From positions 167,264 through 231,263 of the forward strand of contig NZ_FXUG01000012.1 of assembly GCF_900182915.1 (NCBI RefSeq): 64,000 bases of DNA, written 5' to 3'. A program made the translations under genes and the position numbers. This DNA comes from Neorhodopirellula lusitana (GTDB lineage Bacteria; Planctomycetota; Planctomycetia; Pirellulales; Pirellulaceae). The notes under the pieces are model-generated. The model had not been told where the DNA came from, searched no databases, and was given only the letters and a program-made list of their open reading frames with translations. Position 1 is the first letter of the stretch; each line of letters starts with the position of its first letter. Of the stretch, positions 53,720 to 63,662 are shown one piece after another.

Positions 53720-56551
53720 TTACGGCGTGACTTCGGTTCGTTGTGAAGTCGCGATTCCGCCGGGGAAGTTTCGGCTGTATGCCTCTAGGACCAGGTTGAA
53801 CGTTTGCGGTTGGTTGCTGGTCAGGACCAGTTCGTAGTCGATCGTTTCGCCGGGTTTGAGCGAGCGGATTTCTTCGAACGAAATCGTGTTGCCGGCGCGG
53901 CTGATCCGTCCCAGTTCTGGGCTGGTGGTTTGCGTCAATCTTTGGACGGCCACGCCGGACGGCAGGTCGAACGAAATCTGAACGGCGTTGTCGAGTTGGT
54001 TGGTGTCGTTCGTGATAGCAATCGAGTATCCGATCGCGTCGCCAACGCGTGGCGAGATGTCTCGTTGCAGGACATCAAGACGCATCGTGCCTTGCGACCG
54101 GCTGTTGTTGGAATTGGTTCCGTCGCCGAATGGGCTTGGCGTGCTCGGTACGTTCGTTGGTGCGGGTGTCGTGCCCGGTCCACCGGGGATGGTGGGCGGG
54201 GTCAAAACCGGTGGCAACACGGGTGGAGCGGTCAGCGGTCGGTTGGGTGCGTTGCTGGGGAAGACTTGCACGAACGTGTTGTCGTTGCCGCGTGCCCCTT
54301 CGTCGGACTGGGCGGTGAAAATGAACTGGCTGCGTTGAACGGCCGTTTGAGCCTTGAACTGACCCTCCAGCACCGCTGTTTCACCGGCGGGGAGTTCTGG
54401 AATTGTCCAAGCGATCAGGTACGGCGTGTCCAGGTCGCGTGGGAAGTCCACGGTGGCTTGTTCAGGAATCAGTTGTGGGTCATACGACATCGTTACCCGC
54501 ACGTTCTTCAGCGGGATGCTGCCGGTGTTTTCGACTCGGCCGCGAACCAAAACGGAATCACCCACCACCATGCGGTCACGCTCCGGCGACACCGTGACGG
54601 ACATCGCGGGTGTTGGCGGTGGCGGGTTGATGACGGTAACGCAGGACTGCGCGGGGGCTTGTTGACCGCCAGCGGCTGTGGCGGCGAAGTTGACGCATCG
54701 CAGTCCTGAATCGGTTGGTACGAAACTGACCTGGGATTTCCAGACTTCGCCGGGTTGCAGTGGGCCGTCGGTCTTGTCGTTGCCGATCACGCGGCTTCCG
54801 GTGTCCGGATGCATCATGTTCTCGTCGCCGTTCGCAGCCAAGGAAACATCACGCAGTGGGCGGTCGCCGGTGTTTTCGACTTCGATGTCGAACGCGACAC
54901 GGTCGCCCGTTTGGTAACGCTGTTTTTCTGGAGCCACACGAATCGCCAGGGCGGGGCGGAAGATGTCCACTCGCACGGCATCGTTCGCAGCCAAGCCGGC
55001 ATCGCCCCGAGCTTCGAAGGCAATCGAAACCGGTGATGCGGAGGACAGTTTGAGCGATAGATCGAGTTGTTGTTGTGGCGGGATGGTGCCGATTTCCCAA
55101 ACGACTGCGTTGGGGTAAACCTTCGCGAACGCATCGGAACCGAGCACCTTCACGCCTTCGGGGATCGACGCACGGATCTCGACTCCGTTGGCGTCCTGGT
55201 CGCCTGGGTTGGCAACGTTAGCGAAGACGTCAAACGGAACATCGTACGAAGCCACTTCCGGCCCACCGGCACGCAAGGTCAGCTGGGGGCTGGACCAGGT
55301 GACGAAGCTCTGGCCGGTTCCGAGGGTAAGGTCAGGCATGTTGTCGCTGGTGCCGCCGGGGCGAACCACGCGGATGTTGACAACGGCGTTGCCCGATGTG
55401 CCGGGTTTGGGTTCCAAGGTGGCGACGGCGTTGCCGGAATCGTCCACGTTGACTTCCACGATGGATGAGCCACCGGTACCGGCAAAACTTGCCAGTTCGG
55501 GGTTCATGATTTCGTAGTGAACCTTCCAGCCGCGAGCAGGCAGGCTGCCTTCGGCTCGGGTCACGCGTGTGTTCAGTTCAGCGGGCGTCCCCGCGATCAA
55601 TCGTTGCGGGCCGGGGAATTGCCAGCGTGCATCGACCCAATAGATCGTGGCGTTGGCTTTGCGTTGATCCCAGCATTCACTTTCGGGAGCCAGTACGGTG
55701 ACGTGGCTGGTGCCTTCGCTGGGGCTGCTGATGGTGAGCCAGGTTTGGCCTTTTTCTAGTTTGACGTCGTCGGCTGCGTTGGTGTTGCCGCGAGTAATCA
55801 AGACCGGCTTGGTGCTGGTCACGCCGCGTGCGAACGCTCCGTCTTGCTTTCCGGCTTGGCGAATTCCGGCCAAGTGATGCAGGACTCCGGGGGCGTCGTC
55901 GCCGACTTCGATGAAGTTGCCCACGCTATCTCGTGACAGCATCCACTCGAGCGGTTCGCCCACTTGTAGATAACCGTCGGTGCCGCAAATCCCGCTCAGG
56001 ATCATGACTTCGCCGCCGACCGGTGCCACGATTTTTTGTGGCGTCATCAGAATACAGCCTCGCTTGCCGCGTTTGGGCAACTTGCAGGGCCGGGTTTCGC
56101 CGATTTCGGTGCCATACAATACGGCGGGCGGTCCGGTCAGGCAGTCGCCACCGCACCCGGGGCCGGGAACGCAGGGTTCGTTAGACAGCCCACTGCCAAT
56201 CGCTTGGGGATCCAAACAGGCTGGGGGATCGGCCGGTTCGGGAAAGGCGGAGGTTGGGAAGCTGAAGCCCGGGCATCGCAAGCACGAGCCAAGGTTGCCG
56301 AGGCAGCCCAAGCATTGGCAAGAGCCATCCGTCAGGCTGCATTGACCGTTGGTGCACGGAAGTGCCAGCCCAGTCGTGGTGGGGAGCGGTGAAAACAGGC
56401 AACTGCCCGTGGGATCAATCGCGGGCAAACGCAAACGCGAACAGCCGCCGCTGAAACTGATGAAGGCGACCAAGACAACCAGCCACGCGCATCGGCGTGA
56501 TGGTTCACGTCGGCGAGGGCGTTGATCGTCAGTGATCGCGTGTAGGCTCAT
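53720..56551 (-). CDS. DUF11-repeat surface lipoprotein
   Basis: A 943-residue protein. The lipoprotein signal WLVVLVAFISFSGGC puts the lipidated Cys at 37. A Cys-rich stretch follows (CTNGQC...CQCLGCLGNLGSCLRC, roughly residues 60-90). Further on are about four Ig-like DUF11 units with the recurring core VENTGDRPLRDVSL, for example near 560, 670 and 860. A Pro/Thr-rich linker (TPPTIPGGPGTTPAP) precedes the last unit. DUF11 units are common in large cell-surface proteins; no enzymatic motif is visible. ATG 56551 gives the signal. The protein probably sits in the outer membrane or periplasm. Confidence 0.8.
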   Translation of the reverse strand: MSLHAITDDQRPRRREPSRRCAWLVVLVAFISFSGGCSRLRLPAIDPTGSCLFSPLPTTTGLALPCTNGQCSLTDGSCQCLGCLGNLGSCLRCPGFSFPTSAFPEPADPPACLDPQAIGSGLSNEPCVPGPGCGGDCLTGPPAVLYGTEIGETRPCKLPKRGKRGCILMTPQKIVAPVGGEVMILSGICGTDGYLQVGEPLEWMLSRDSVGNFIEVGDDAPGVLHHLAGIRQAGKQDGAFARGVTSTKPVLITRGNTNAADDVKLEKGQTWLTISSPSEGTSHVTVLAPESECWDQRKANATIYWVDARWQFPGPQRLIAGTPAELNTRVTRAEGSLPARGWKVHYEIMNPELASFAGTGGSSIVEVNVDDSGNAVATLEPKPGTSGNAVVNIRVVRPGGTSDNMPDLTLGTGQSFVTWSSPQLTLRAGGPEVASYDVPFDVFANVANPGDQDANGVEIRASIPEGVKVLGSDAFAKVYPNAVVWEIGTIPPQQQLDLSLKLSSASPVSIAFEARGDAGLAANDAVRVDIFRPALAIRVAPEKQRYQTGDRVAFDIEVENTGDRPLRDVSLAANGDENMMHPDTGSRVIGNDKTDGPLQPGEVWKSQVSFVPTDSGLRCVNFAATAAGGQQAPAQSCVTVINPPPPTPAMSVTVSPERDRMVVGDSVLVRGRVENTGSIPLKNVRVTMSYDPQLIPEQATVDFPRDLDTPYLIAWTIPELPAGETAVLEGQFKAQTAVQRSQFIFTAQSDEGARGNDNTFVQVFPSNAPNRPLTAPPVLPPVLTPPTIPGGPGTTPAPTNVPSTPSPFGDGTNSNNSRSQGTMRLDVLQRDISPRVGDAIGYSIAITNDTNQLDNAVQISFDLPSGVAVQRLTQTTSPELGRISRAGNTISFEEIRSLKPGETIDYELVLTSNQPQTFNLVLEAYSRNFPGGIATSQRTEVTP

Positions 56552-56764
56552 CGTTCCGTCGGCTGAGTTGAAAAAAGATTTCGTCCGTAGGAACATTAGC
56601 ACGCAAACTCACCCAGGGCCGTTGGTGCAAGCCTTGAAACCAAATCGTTTGAATTTTGGTTGGGGATACCGTCCGGTTGTGCCGGTCCGAACGATTGGTG
56701 TAGACAAAGGCGTCCCCGATCGGCCGGAACCGTCGGTTTTCCCCGTCTATACAGTCAATACATC

Positions 56765-57955
56765 ATGTCTCAACCCGATCTTCGCTTCGCCATCATGGGC
56801 ACCGGACGCATCACACGTCGTCTGATCGCCGATATTCAAACGACCCCTGGGGCCAGTGTCACTGTGATCGCGTCACGTTCACTGGAACGGGCGAAGTGGC
56901 AAGCGGACAGTTTCGGTGTCCCCGGTGCAGTAGATGGTTACGACGAGTTGTTGAAGCGTGATGACTTCGACGTCGTTTACATCGCCTTGCCGCCGTCGCT
57001 GCATTGCGAGTGGACGGTGGCGGCTTGTCAGGCTGGCAAACACGTGCTTTGTGAAAAGCCGCTGGGCATGTCCGCCGATGAAGTGCGTGCCATGATCTCG
57101 GCAGCACAAGCGGCCGATGTGCGATTGTTGGATGCAACCGCGTGGTTGCATCATGCTCGCACCACGCAGTTCCGTGATTGGCTTAAGACTGCCGAGCCGT
57201 TGCCGGATACGCCTGAACCGAAACAAGCGAAGGCCGATCCTTTTGAAGAGCTCGACGCTGATGATACCGAGGCCGCTGTGCCGTTTCGTCTGGGGACGCT
57301 CCGGCATCTCAGTGCGTCGGTCTCGTTCCGTAGCCCGTTTCAAAGTGGGGATCATCGGTTGGATGCCTCTTTGGGCGGCGGTTGTTTGTTAGACCTGGGT
57401 TGGTATGCAGCAGGTTTGATTCGGTTTGCTGCCGGACGGTGTCCTTTGTCCGTGTCGGCCGATGGAGTGATGCGAGACGGGATCATTAGCCGAGTGTCCG
57501 CAACGATGCAGTTCGATCAAGACCTCACCGCGACGCTGTCGTGCGGGTTTGATACGGCCACGCGAAAGTGGTGTGAGATCGCTGGCGAAGACGCGTCGAT
57601 TGTTTGCGATGATTTCACGAGGCCTTGGCCGGACAAGCCTGCCCGCAGCTGGGTGCATGAGGCATCGGGGAAAGTTCACTCGTTCCTGGAGCCGGCCTGT
57701 TGTGTAGAACCCAGTAGCAGTCAAAGCAGCATTGAAAATGCAGATGCCGAAAGTTCTAGTAGCGAATCGGTTGAAAAACCCTGCCATCAAGAACGCGAGA
57801 TGATTGCTGAGTTGGTCCGCCGGGTACGGAATCCCAACGACGCAAGCGTGCAGGAAGCCGAGGCCGAATCGTATCGTCAGGCCTTGCAAACCCAGCAGAT
57901 TCTGGACGCCCTGGCGGAATCGATCGCCACCGGCCAGCGAGCGGCTTGTTGCTGA
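56765..57955 (+). CDS. Gfo/Idh/MocA-family oxidoreductase
   Basis: A 396-residue protein. The N-terminal Rossmann fold has FAIMGTGRITRRLI as its dinucleotide site, then VYIALPPSLHCEW and the signature CEKPLGM near residue 98. The C-terminal alpha/beta domain has LDASLGGGCLLDLGWYAAG, also typical. An acidic low-complexity insert (SSQSSIENADAESSSSESV) lies near 320-340. Such enzymes oxidise or reduce sugars and sugar derivatives with NAD(P). The substrate is not indicated by neighbours. ATG 56765 was preferred to an upstream frame. Confidence 0.88.
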   Translation: MSQPDLRFAIMGTGRITRRLIADIQTTPGASVTVIASRSLERAKWQADSFGVPGAVDGYDELLKRDDFDVVYIALPPSLHCEWTVAACQAGKHVLCEKPLGMSADEVRAMISAAQAADVRLLDATAWLHHARTTQFRDWLKTAEPLPDTPEPKQAKADPFEELDADDTEAAVPFRLGTLRHLSASVSFRSPFQSGDHRLDASLGGGCLLDLGWYAAGLIRFAAGRCPLSVSADGVMRDGIISRVSATMQFDQDLTATLSCGFDTATRKWCEIAGEDASIVCDDFTRPWPDKPARSWVHEASGKVHSFLEPACCVEPSSSQSSIENADAESSSSESVEKPCHQEREMIAELVRRVRNPNDASVQEAEAESYRQALQTQQILDALAESIATGQRAACC

Positions 57956-58125
57956 ATGCTCAACGCTCCACCAAGGGCCAGCAGTCCTTTCGTTTGTGTC
58001 GCCATCGTTTCTGTGATTTTTACCGCCTGCCTAAGTTCAGGTTTGTGGTCTGATATGGGCGAGCGGCTACCAAGCGGGTAGACTGGTCCCGTGCTGTACT
58101 CCCATCGTCCCCACGACTGGCCAGC

Positions 58126-58148
58126 CACGCCGACCCAGCGTCGGCGTG
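58126..58148. repeat. Hairpin in the leader of the P-II gene
   Basis: A perfect 9-bp stem (CACGCCGAC / GTCGGCGTG) with a CCAGC loop lies 75 bp upstream of the P-II start codon. No T tract follows. It could be a terminator of the oxidoreductase gene or a leader structure. Confidence 0.5.
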
Positions 58149-58222
58149 ATCGAGATCAGTCCTGTCGGGTTCGCGAGCCGTCCCATTGATAACCGTGGTT
58201 TCCATACAATCGAGAGAGACTC

Positions 58223-58540
58223 ATGATTCTGGTACAGGCCATCATTCAACCGATTCGATTGTCGACCGTGCGGTCCGCTTTGGAAGAGGCCGGGTATGAT
58301 GAAACGATGGTCAGTGACGCGACCGGCTACGGGCGTCAACGAGGGCAAACGGCGGTGTTCCGTGGCAACGAGTACCGCGTCGACTTGCTTCGGAAAGTCA
58401 TGCTGGAACTGATCATTGATGAGGACGATTTAGACGAAGTCATCGACATTGTGCGTTCTTCCGCTAGGACGGGCACGAAAGGCGAGATTGGTGACGGCAA
58501 GATTTTCGTACTGCCCGTACTAGACGCGATCGCGATCTAA
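58223..58540 (+). CDS. glnB: Nitrogen regulatory protein P-II
   Basis: A 105-residue P-II protein. The T-loop keeps Gln39, Tyr51 (in RGNEYRVD) and Lys58, the residues used for 2-oxoglutarate binding, uridylylation and ATP binding. The B-loop signature TGTKGEIGDGKIFVLPV is at 83-99. The N-terminus is slightly unusual, MILVQAIIQP rather than MKxIxAIIKP. P-II trimers sense ATP/ADP and 2-oxoglutarate and control nitrogen-related partners. The stop overlaps the start of the next gene by one base, so translation is coupled. GlnB and GlnK cannot be told apart from sequence alone; no amtB lies nearby. Confidence 0.92.
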   Translation: MILVQAIIQPIRLSTVRSALEEAGYDETMVSDATGYGRQRGQTAVFRGNEYRVDLLRKVMLELIIDEDDLDEVIDIVRSSARTGTKGEIGDGKIFVLPVLDAIAI

Positions 58541-59787
58541 TGAAGTTATTGATCGCGGACGACAACCCAGTTTGGCGAAAGTTGATCGAGGCTGCGGTCA
58601 CGCCTTGGGGCTACGATGTGGTGGTCGCCGAGAACGGACGTCAGGCGTTGGCCGAGTTGCAGTCCGAAGACCCACCCAGGATGGCGTTGCTCGATTGGCA
58701 GATGCCGGACATCGAAGGCGTCGAGATTTGCAGCCGAATTAAACGCGACCCCGAACACCCTTTCACGTACGTGATCTTGTTGACCAGCCGTGATGGTGAA
58801 GAGGACATGATTGCGGGGCTGGACGCGGGCGCCGATGATTACCTAACCAAACCGATCGTGGCCGCGCTTTTGAAGAGCCGGCTCGCGGCGGCCAAACGAA
58901 TTGTGGAAGCCGTCCCGCCGGTGCAATGGACGAAGCCGCAAGTCGACGGTTTTGAGATCGATCGGATCATCGGCAAAGGTGCTTTCGCGACGGTGTGGCG
59001 TGCCAAGCACATCGCCACCGGACGCATGGCGGCGATCAAGATTGTGCGAGCCGATTTGGCAACCGACACGGTGTTCAATCGCTTCGCTCGCGAAATCCAA
59101 GTGATGCGAAAGATGGATCATCCAGGCATCGCCGCGATCTATGCCAGTCATCTTGAACGTGACTTTGCGTACTACGCGATGGAGTTGATCGATGGTCATT
59201 CGCTCGGCCATTACGTGTCAAAGAAGAACCCCAAGGCAACTCGCATCATTGAAATGATTGCGTTGATCTGTGATGCGCTGGATCATGCTCATCGGCAAAA
59301 CATCATTCATCGCGATATTAAACCGTCCAACGTGATGGTGACGGACGCGGGGCAGCCCAAGTTGGTTGACTTCGGCTTGTCCAAGTCCATGTTCCAGTCC
59401 AGCAACGATTCCTCGTCAACCACCACGGTGGACGGTGCCGTCTTGGGCACGCCTTTGTTCATGTCGCCCGAACAAGCACGAGCGGATTCGGAAAGTGTGG
59501 ATCATCGCAGTGATCTGTATGCCGTCGCGACGATGTTGTTTCTGTTCCTGTTGCGAGAGCACCCGCATGGTGCGACCTCGATGGGGCGAGAGGAAACGAT
59601 GGAGATGATCGCGACAACGGAAGCCCGGCGTGCGACCTCGATCAATCCTAAATTCAATCCGCAGCTCGACGAGATTTTGGCGAAGTGCCTCGCCACCGAT
59701 CCCGATGAACGTTACCAAACGGCGGGCGAAATGGCACAGGTCCTGCGTCAATTTCTCGACGACCGAGCCGCCGCACGAGCGGAGTAG
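58540..59787 (+). CDS. Response-regulator receiver/Ser-Thr kinase fusion
   Basis: A 415-residue protein. Residues 1-120 are a receiver domain: acidic pair Asp7-Asp8, phospho-acceptor Asp52 in LLDWQMPD, then LLTSRDG and YLTKP with the conserved Thr and Lys. Residues ~143-405 are an eukaryote-like kinase: GKGAFATVWRA, Lys167 in AAIKIV, HRDIKPSNV at ~257, DFG at ~277 and GTPLFMSPEQAR. The kinase residues are complete. A two-component input controlling a Ser/Thr kinase is uncommon. The TAATG overlap with P-II suggests that the two products work together, with P-II as ligand sensor, target or scaffold. No histidine kinase is nearby. Confidence 0.92.
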   Translation: MKLLIADDNPVWRKLIEAAVTPWGYDVVVAENGRQALAELQSEDPPRMALLDWQMPDIEGVEICSRIKRDPEHPFTYVILLTSRDGEEDMIAGLDAGADDYLTKPIVAALLKSRLAAAKRIVEAVPPVQWTKPQVDGFEIDRIIGKGAFATVWRAKHIATGRMAAIKIVRADLATDTVFNRFAREIQVMRKMDHPGIAAIYASHLERDFAYYAMELIDGHSLGHYVSKKNPKATRIIEMIALICDALDHAHRQNIIHRDIKPSNVMVTDAGQPKLVDFGLSKSMFQSSNDSSSTTTVDGAVLGTPLFMSPEQARADSESVDHRSDLYAVATMLFLFLLREHPHGATSMGREETMEMIATTEARRATSINPKFNPQLDEILAKCLATDPDERYQTAGEMAQVLRQFLDDRAAARAE

Positions 59788-59822
59788 TTCACTGCCGCTG
59801 GAGTCTGTGATTTATCGGTTTG

Positions 59823-62573
59823 ATGGGAAATGCAGGTGTCACCAAGACTTTGGGGCCACCATTTTCCACCGGCCCACCCTACCGCCATTTGGGAAGACCA
59901 CGATTGTCGTTACCGATTGAGTCCGTTCTTGATCCACTTGTCAATGCGCTGAAGTACAACCGTTGCGTCGTCTTGAAGGCTCCGCCGGGTGCCGGTAAGA
60001 CGACTGGGGTGCCGCCCGCAATCTTGCGGCATTGTGTGTCGCCCGCGTTTCCCAAGGGCCAGATTTGGGTGATCCAGCCCCGCCGGCTTGCTGCCCGGTC
60101 AGTGGCCAGTTGGTTGGCCCGCACTTGTGGCGAATCGGTTGGCGAAACTTACGGCTACCACGTTCGGCTCGACCGCAAGGAGTCCAAAGCCACACGCGTT
60201 TTGTCGATGACGACCGGCATGTTCTTGCGCCGGATGCAAAGCGATCCGATGCTCGAAGGAGTCGCTTGTGTTGTGTTCGATGAATTTCACGAACGGACGC
60301 TCGACATTGACGTGGCCTTCGCGCTGACCACACGTTTGCGACAAGAGCTGCGTCCGGAGCTTCGACTGGTGATCATGTCCGCCACGCTCGATCCCCAGCC
60401 GATCTTGGACTATTTGAATTGCCCGTCGGCTGATGCGGATCCCGCTGCCCCTTCTGATGCCGTTACCGAGGCGATCGGTTCTGAGTGGATCGGCTCTGAG
60501 GCGATTGGTCTGGAGTGCGAAGGTCGCTCTTACCCGGTGGAGGTCACCTATCATCCTGGCAACGCCCGTGATCGGCTTGAAAACCGGATGCTCGGTGGGA
60601 TCCAGTCCGCGTGGCAGCAAACCGATGGGCATGTGCTCGCATTCCTGCCGGGCGTTGGCGAGATCGAACGTGCGATTCGTTCGATCCAAGGCTCACCGAT
60701 CGCTTCCCAAGCCGCCGTCATGCCGCTGCATGGCAGTCTGTCACCCAAGGCTCAAGACGCCGTGCTGACGCATACGGACGGCCAGCGGAAGATCATTGTC
60801 GCCACCAATATCGCGGAGACTTCCGTGACGGTTCCTGGGGTCACCGCAGTGGTCGATAGCGGGCTGGCCAAAACATCGGTCATGGATTCGCGTCTTGGTT
60901 TGTCGCGTTTGGAGATCACGCCGATCTCAATCGCGTCCGCCGACCAGCGTGCGGGGCGGGCCGGGCGAACCTCCGCGGGCGCTTGCGTGCGGATCTGGGA
61001 TCAGGCTGCCAATCGATCTCGGTTGCCGTATGATGCGCCAGAGATATCGCGGTCGGACCTAAGTGACGTGGTGTTGATGTTGGCCAGTCTCGGTGAGACC
61101 GATTTGGCGGCCATCGGCTGGCTGACACCGCCGCCGGAACACGCGATCAAGGCGGCCCAGGATTTGTTGCAGCAGCTGGAGGCGTTGGATGCCAATGGCA
61201 GCATCACGGATCGAGGGCGAGCGATGGCAGGATTGCCGCTGCACCCGCGTATTGCGTGTTTTGTGATCGAGGCCGTGACGGTTGCGAACTTCTCCAAACG
61301 TGAGGTCGCGATTGCGGCTGCGTTGTTGAGTGAACGAGATCCGTTTTCGACGGCCGGAAATCAGCAATCCCGTTTGTCGCTGGTCGAGAAGATCCAGCGG
61401 GTTCAACAGGACCGGGGGAATGCCAATTCGCGGAATCCAGTTTCGCTGGGCACGATTCGTTCGGTTGCCAAGCAGATTGAAAGGGCGATTGGCGATCTTC
61501 CCGTCTCCCCGGTTGAAGGATCTGACCCGTCGTCTCGACCGGATGCTTCACCGCTGGAAAGATGGGCGGGTGCGTTACTCGCTGCCTATCCAGACCGAGT
61601 CGTGTTACGGCGTGACGACGATCCTGACCGAGGCCGGATGGTGGGCGGTCGAGGCGTGATGGGGCTTTCCGCCTTCGATGAAACTGCCACGCCATCCCCG
61701 CTGATGTTGTGCATTGACGTGGATGGTGCTGGCAAGGAATCGCGAGTCCGTTCGGCGGTCCCGATCGATCCAACGCAGCTAAACCCGCACGCCGTCCAAG
61801 AAATGGTGTCGGTGGAGTTTGACGTCGCCAGCGAGTCGGTGCGAGGCCGCTTGGTGCGTTCCTATGTCGATCTCGTTCTGAAGCAGACACCCGCGTCCGC
61901 AAAGGACAGCGAGGAGGCGTCAACCTGCTTGTATGAGGCAGCCAAGCGTTGCCTGGCCGATCCCGAGTTGTTGGGCAAGATCACTCCACCAACCCGGGCG
62001 GGAAGTGAAGATTCCATGGCCGCCATCATGGAACGCGTCCGTCGGGTTGTCGCGGCGGAGAACGAAGGGAAGCCAGCGGACGTCGACGATTCCCTGGCTG
62101 CCGATGGCATTTCCAAGGACCCGCTCAAAGACGTGCTGCGGCAATTGTGTCAGGGCCGGTTGTCCTTTGCCGAACTTCGGAAGGCACCATGGAAGGACTA
62201 CTTGATCGGTCAGATTGGATACGATCGGTGGCAGGACATCCAGCGTGAGGCCCCGACTCATTTGCTGCTCCCCAGCGGCAATCGGGCTGCGGTTCATTAC
62301 GTGACCGACAAGCCGCCCTGGATCGAAGCAAAGATCCAGGAGTGTTTCGGTTGGCAGAAAACGCCTCGCATCCTGATGGGACGCGTTGCGGTGCAGTTGC
62401 ATCTGCTGGGCCCCAACCGCCGGCCTCAACAAATCACCGAGGACCTTGAAAGCTTCTGGGCGAACACCTACGGCGAGATCCGTAAAGAGCTACGGCGTCG
62501 GTACCCGAAGCACTATTGGCCCGAAGACCCGACCACTGCCAAGGCCACGCACAATGGCCTAAAGCCGCGCTGA
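59823..62573 (+). CDS. hrpB: ATP-dependent helicase HrpB
   Basis: A 916-residue DEAH/RHA-type helicase. Motif I is APPGAGKTT at 53-61. Motif II is DEFHERT near 153, the HrpB variant of DEAH. Motif III is MSATL, and motifs V-VI are ATNIAETSVTVPG and SADQRAGRAGRT. The HrpB-specific C-terminal domain contains WEDxxP-like and RRYPKHYWPEDP segments, the latter typical of the family end. HrpB proteins are presumed RNA helicases with no essential role known in most bacteria. ATG 59823 was used; a later start is possible since the first ~25 residues are not conserved. Confidence 0.93.
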   Translation: MGNAGVTKTLGPPFSTGPPYRHLGRPRLSLPIESVLDPLVNALKYNRCVVLKAPPGAGKTTGVPPAILRHCVSPAFPKGQIWVIQPRRLAARSVASWLARTCGESVGETYGYHVRLDRKESKATRVLSMTTGMFLRRMQSDPMLEGVACVVFDEFHERTLDIDVAFALTTRLRQELRPELRLVIMSATLDPQPILDYLNCPSADADPAAPSDAVTEAIGSEWIGSEAIGLECEGRSYPVEVTYHPGNARDRLENRMLGGIQSAWQQTDGHVLAFLPGVGEIERAIRSIQGSPIASQAAVMPLHGSLSPKAQDAVLTHTDGQRKIIVATNIAETSVTVPGVTAVVDSGLAKTSVMDSRLGLSRLEITPISIASADQRAGRAGRTSAGACVRIWDQAANRSRLPYDAPEISRSDLSDVVLMLASLGETDLAAIGWLTPPPEHAIKAAQDLLQQLEALDANGSITDRGRAMAGLPLHPRIACFVIEAVTVANFSKREVAIAAALLSERDPFSTAGNQQSRLSLVEKIQRVQQDRGNANSRNPVSLGTIRSVAKQIERAIGDLPVSPVEGSDPSSRPDASPLERWAGALLAAYPDRVVLRRDDDPDRGRMVGGRGVMGLSAFDETATPSPLMLCIDVDGAGKESRVRSAVPIDPTQLNPHAVQEMVSVEFDVASESVRGRLVRSYVDLVLKQTPASAKDSEEASTCLYEAAKRCLADPELLGKITPPTRAGSEDSMAAIMERVRRVVAAENEGKPADVDDSLAADGISKDPLKDVLRQLCQGRLSFAELRKAPWKDYLIGQIGYDRWQDIQREAPTHLLLPSGNRAAVHYVTDKPPWIEAKIQECFGWQKTPRILMGRVAVQLHLLGPNRRPQQITEDLESFWANTYGEIRKELRRRYPKHYWPEDPTTAKATHNGLKPR

Positions 62574-63034
62574 TCGCCGGTTTTCCTGCGGCACTCGCGC
62601 TGCTTTGTATTGGGCGACTCGCAAGTAAGTGCCGAGAGTGCTACTCGAATCGTGGTTCCGTCCGGTCAGCTCGAATTGGTCGGTTCTGTGTGAAGCACTG
62701 CTCCAGCTAGCGATTTGCCAGAGTAGAACGATTGTCCTCAATCGTTCGGCAATCGTTCGGGGCCATGCTGAAACGTGCCACTTCAAAGCGACCGGTGCAA
62801 ACGCTCTGCATGAAGTCAAGCAAACACGCTCTCAATCAGTCGGATACAACCGCGAACCCAAGTCGTGGGGATTCAACAGGTGCACCAGCCCCGTTACTCG
62901 GGTCGAGTTGATCTGTCATAATCCGGCCCGAAATTCCTCAGTGCAGATCGATTGGTCAGGTTTCCTGGATTTGAAAATTGGTCAATCCTGCCTGAAACTC
63001 CCACCTTTCCTTCCAACCATCTGGCAGTCAACCG
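62574..63034. other. Intergenic region between hrpB and yjdM
   Basis: A hairpin with 9-bp arms (GAACGATTG / CAATCGTTC, loop TCCT) lies at 62726-62747, followed by a second CAATCGTTCGG at 62750. No T tract follows, and no gene looks real. The yjdM promoter must be in this stretch. Confidence 0.5.
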
Positions 63035-63367
63035 ATGAGCGACTTCCCCAACTGCCCACAGTGCGACAGTGAATTCACCTACCAAGACGGCATCCTGCTG
63101 GTCTGTCCCAGTTGTGCCCATGAATGGTCACCTGCGGAAGAAGCCGCAGCGGAAGATGATGCGGCGATCCGTGACGCGAACGGCAACGTTTTGGAAAGCG
63201 GCGATACCGTCGTCGTCGTCAAAGATCTCAAGTTTCGAGGCGGCGTCGTCAAAGGCGGCACCAAGGTCAAGAACATCCGCTTGGTAGACGGCGATCACGA
63301 CATTGATTGCAAGATCGACGGCATCGGAGCCATGGGCTTGAAGTCCGAGTTCGTCCGAAAGGCATAG
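63035..63367 (+). CDS. yjdM: YjdM/PhnA-type zinc-ribbon protein
   Basis: A 110-residue protein. The N-terminal zinc ribbon has Cys7, Cys10, Cys24 and Cys27 (CPQC and CPSC). A small beta domain follows, with [39 protein letters not shown] and a C-terminal [10 protein letters not shown], all conserved in YjdM. The old name PhnA was tied to phosphonate use but the E. coli protein is not a phosphonoacetate hydrolase; its role is unclear. The length is typical. Confidence 0.92.
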   Translation: MSDFPNCPQCDSEFTYQDGILLVCPSCAHEWSPAEEAAAEDDAAIRDANGNVLESGDTVVVVKDLKFRGGVVKGGTKVKNIRLVDGDHDIDCKIDGIGAMGLKSEFVRKA

Positions 63368-63386
63368 AAACGGCCCCGATCCTGAC

Positions 63387-63469
63387 GTAGCCGATGTCGC
63401 CAGACGTCGGGCGTTCGCCGGAAAAGCAATTGTCTTGAGGACCCCCTGAACTCTGGCGAGTCCAGCTAC
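63387..63469 (+). repeat. Palindromic intergenic element, family B, copy 3
   Basis: An 83-bp element with ends GTAGCCGATGTCGCCAGAC and CTGGCGAGTCCAGCTAC, the same as at 53201-53285; the middle differs. It lies 19 bp after the yjdM stop. The remaining gap to the 16S gene holds the palindrome and hairpin listed next. Confidence 0.85.
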
Positions 63470-63662
63470 GTGATATTTGGACGTGAGCGGGCTTGGGGCA
63501 CCCACGTGGGGAGTGAAACGGTGCCGGTTGGCGCGATTGTTGCGACGCCTCGTTTCGCGTCTAGAATCCCGTGTACACGGCGATTCCTGGCTTAAACACG
63601 TCTCGCGGATGCGGGGCAAAGCCAGTTTGAGATTAATTTCACTTTAAGACGTCGTACGCACT

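Noticed and set aside
62629..63072. 147-codon frame overlapping yjdM
   Set aside because: It runs through the intergenic hairpin and into yjdM in another frame, with no recognisable protein features.
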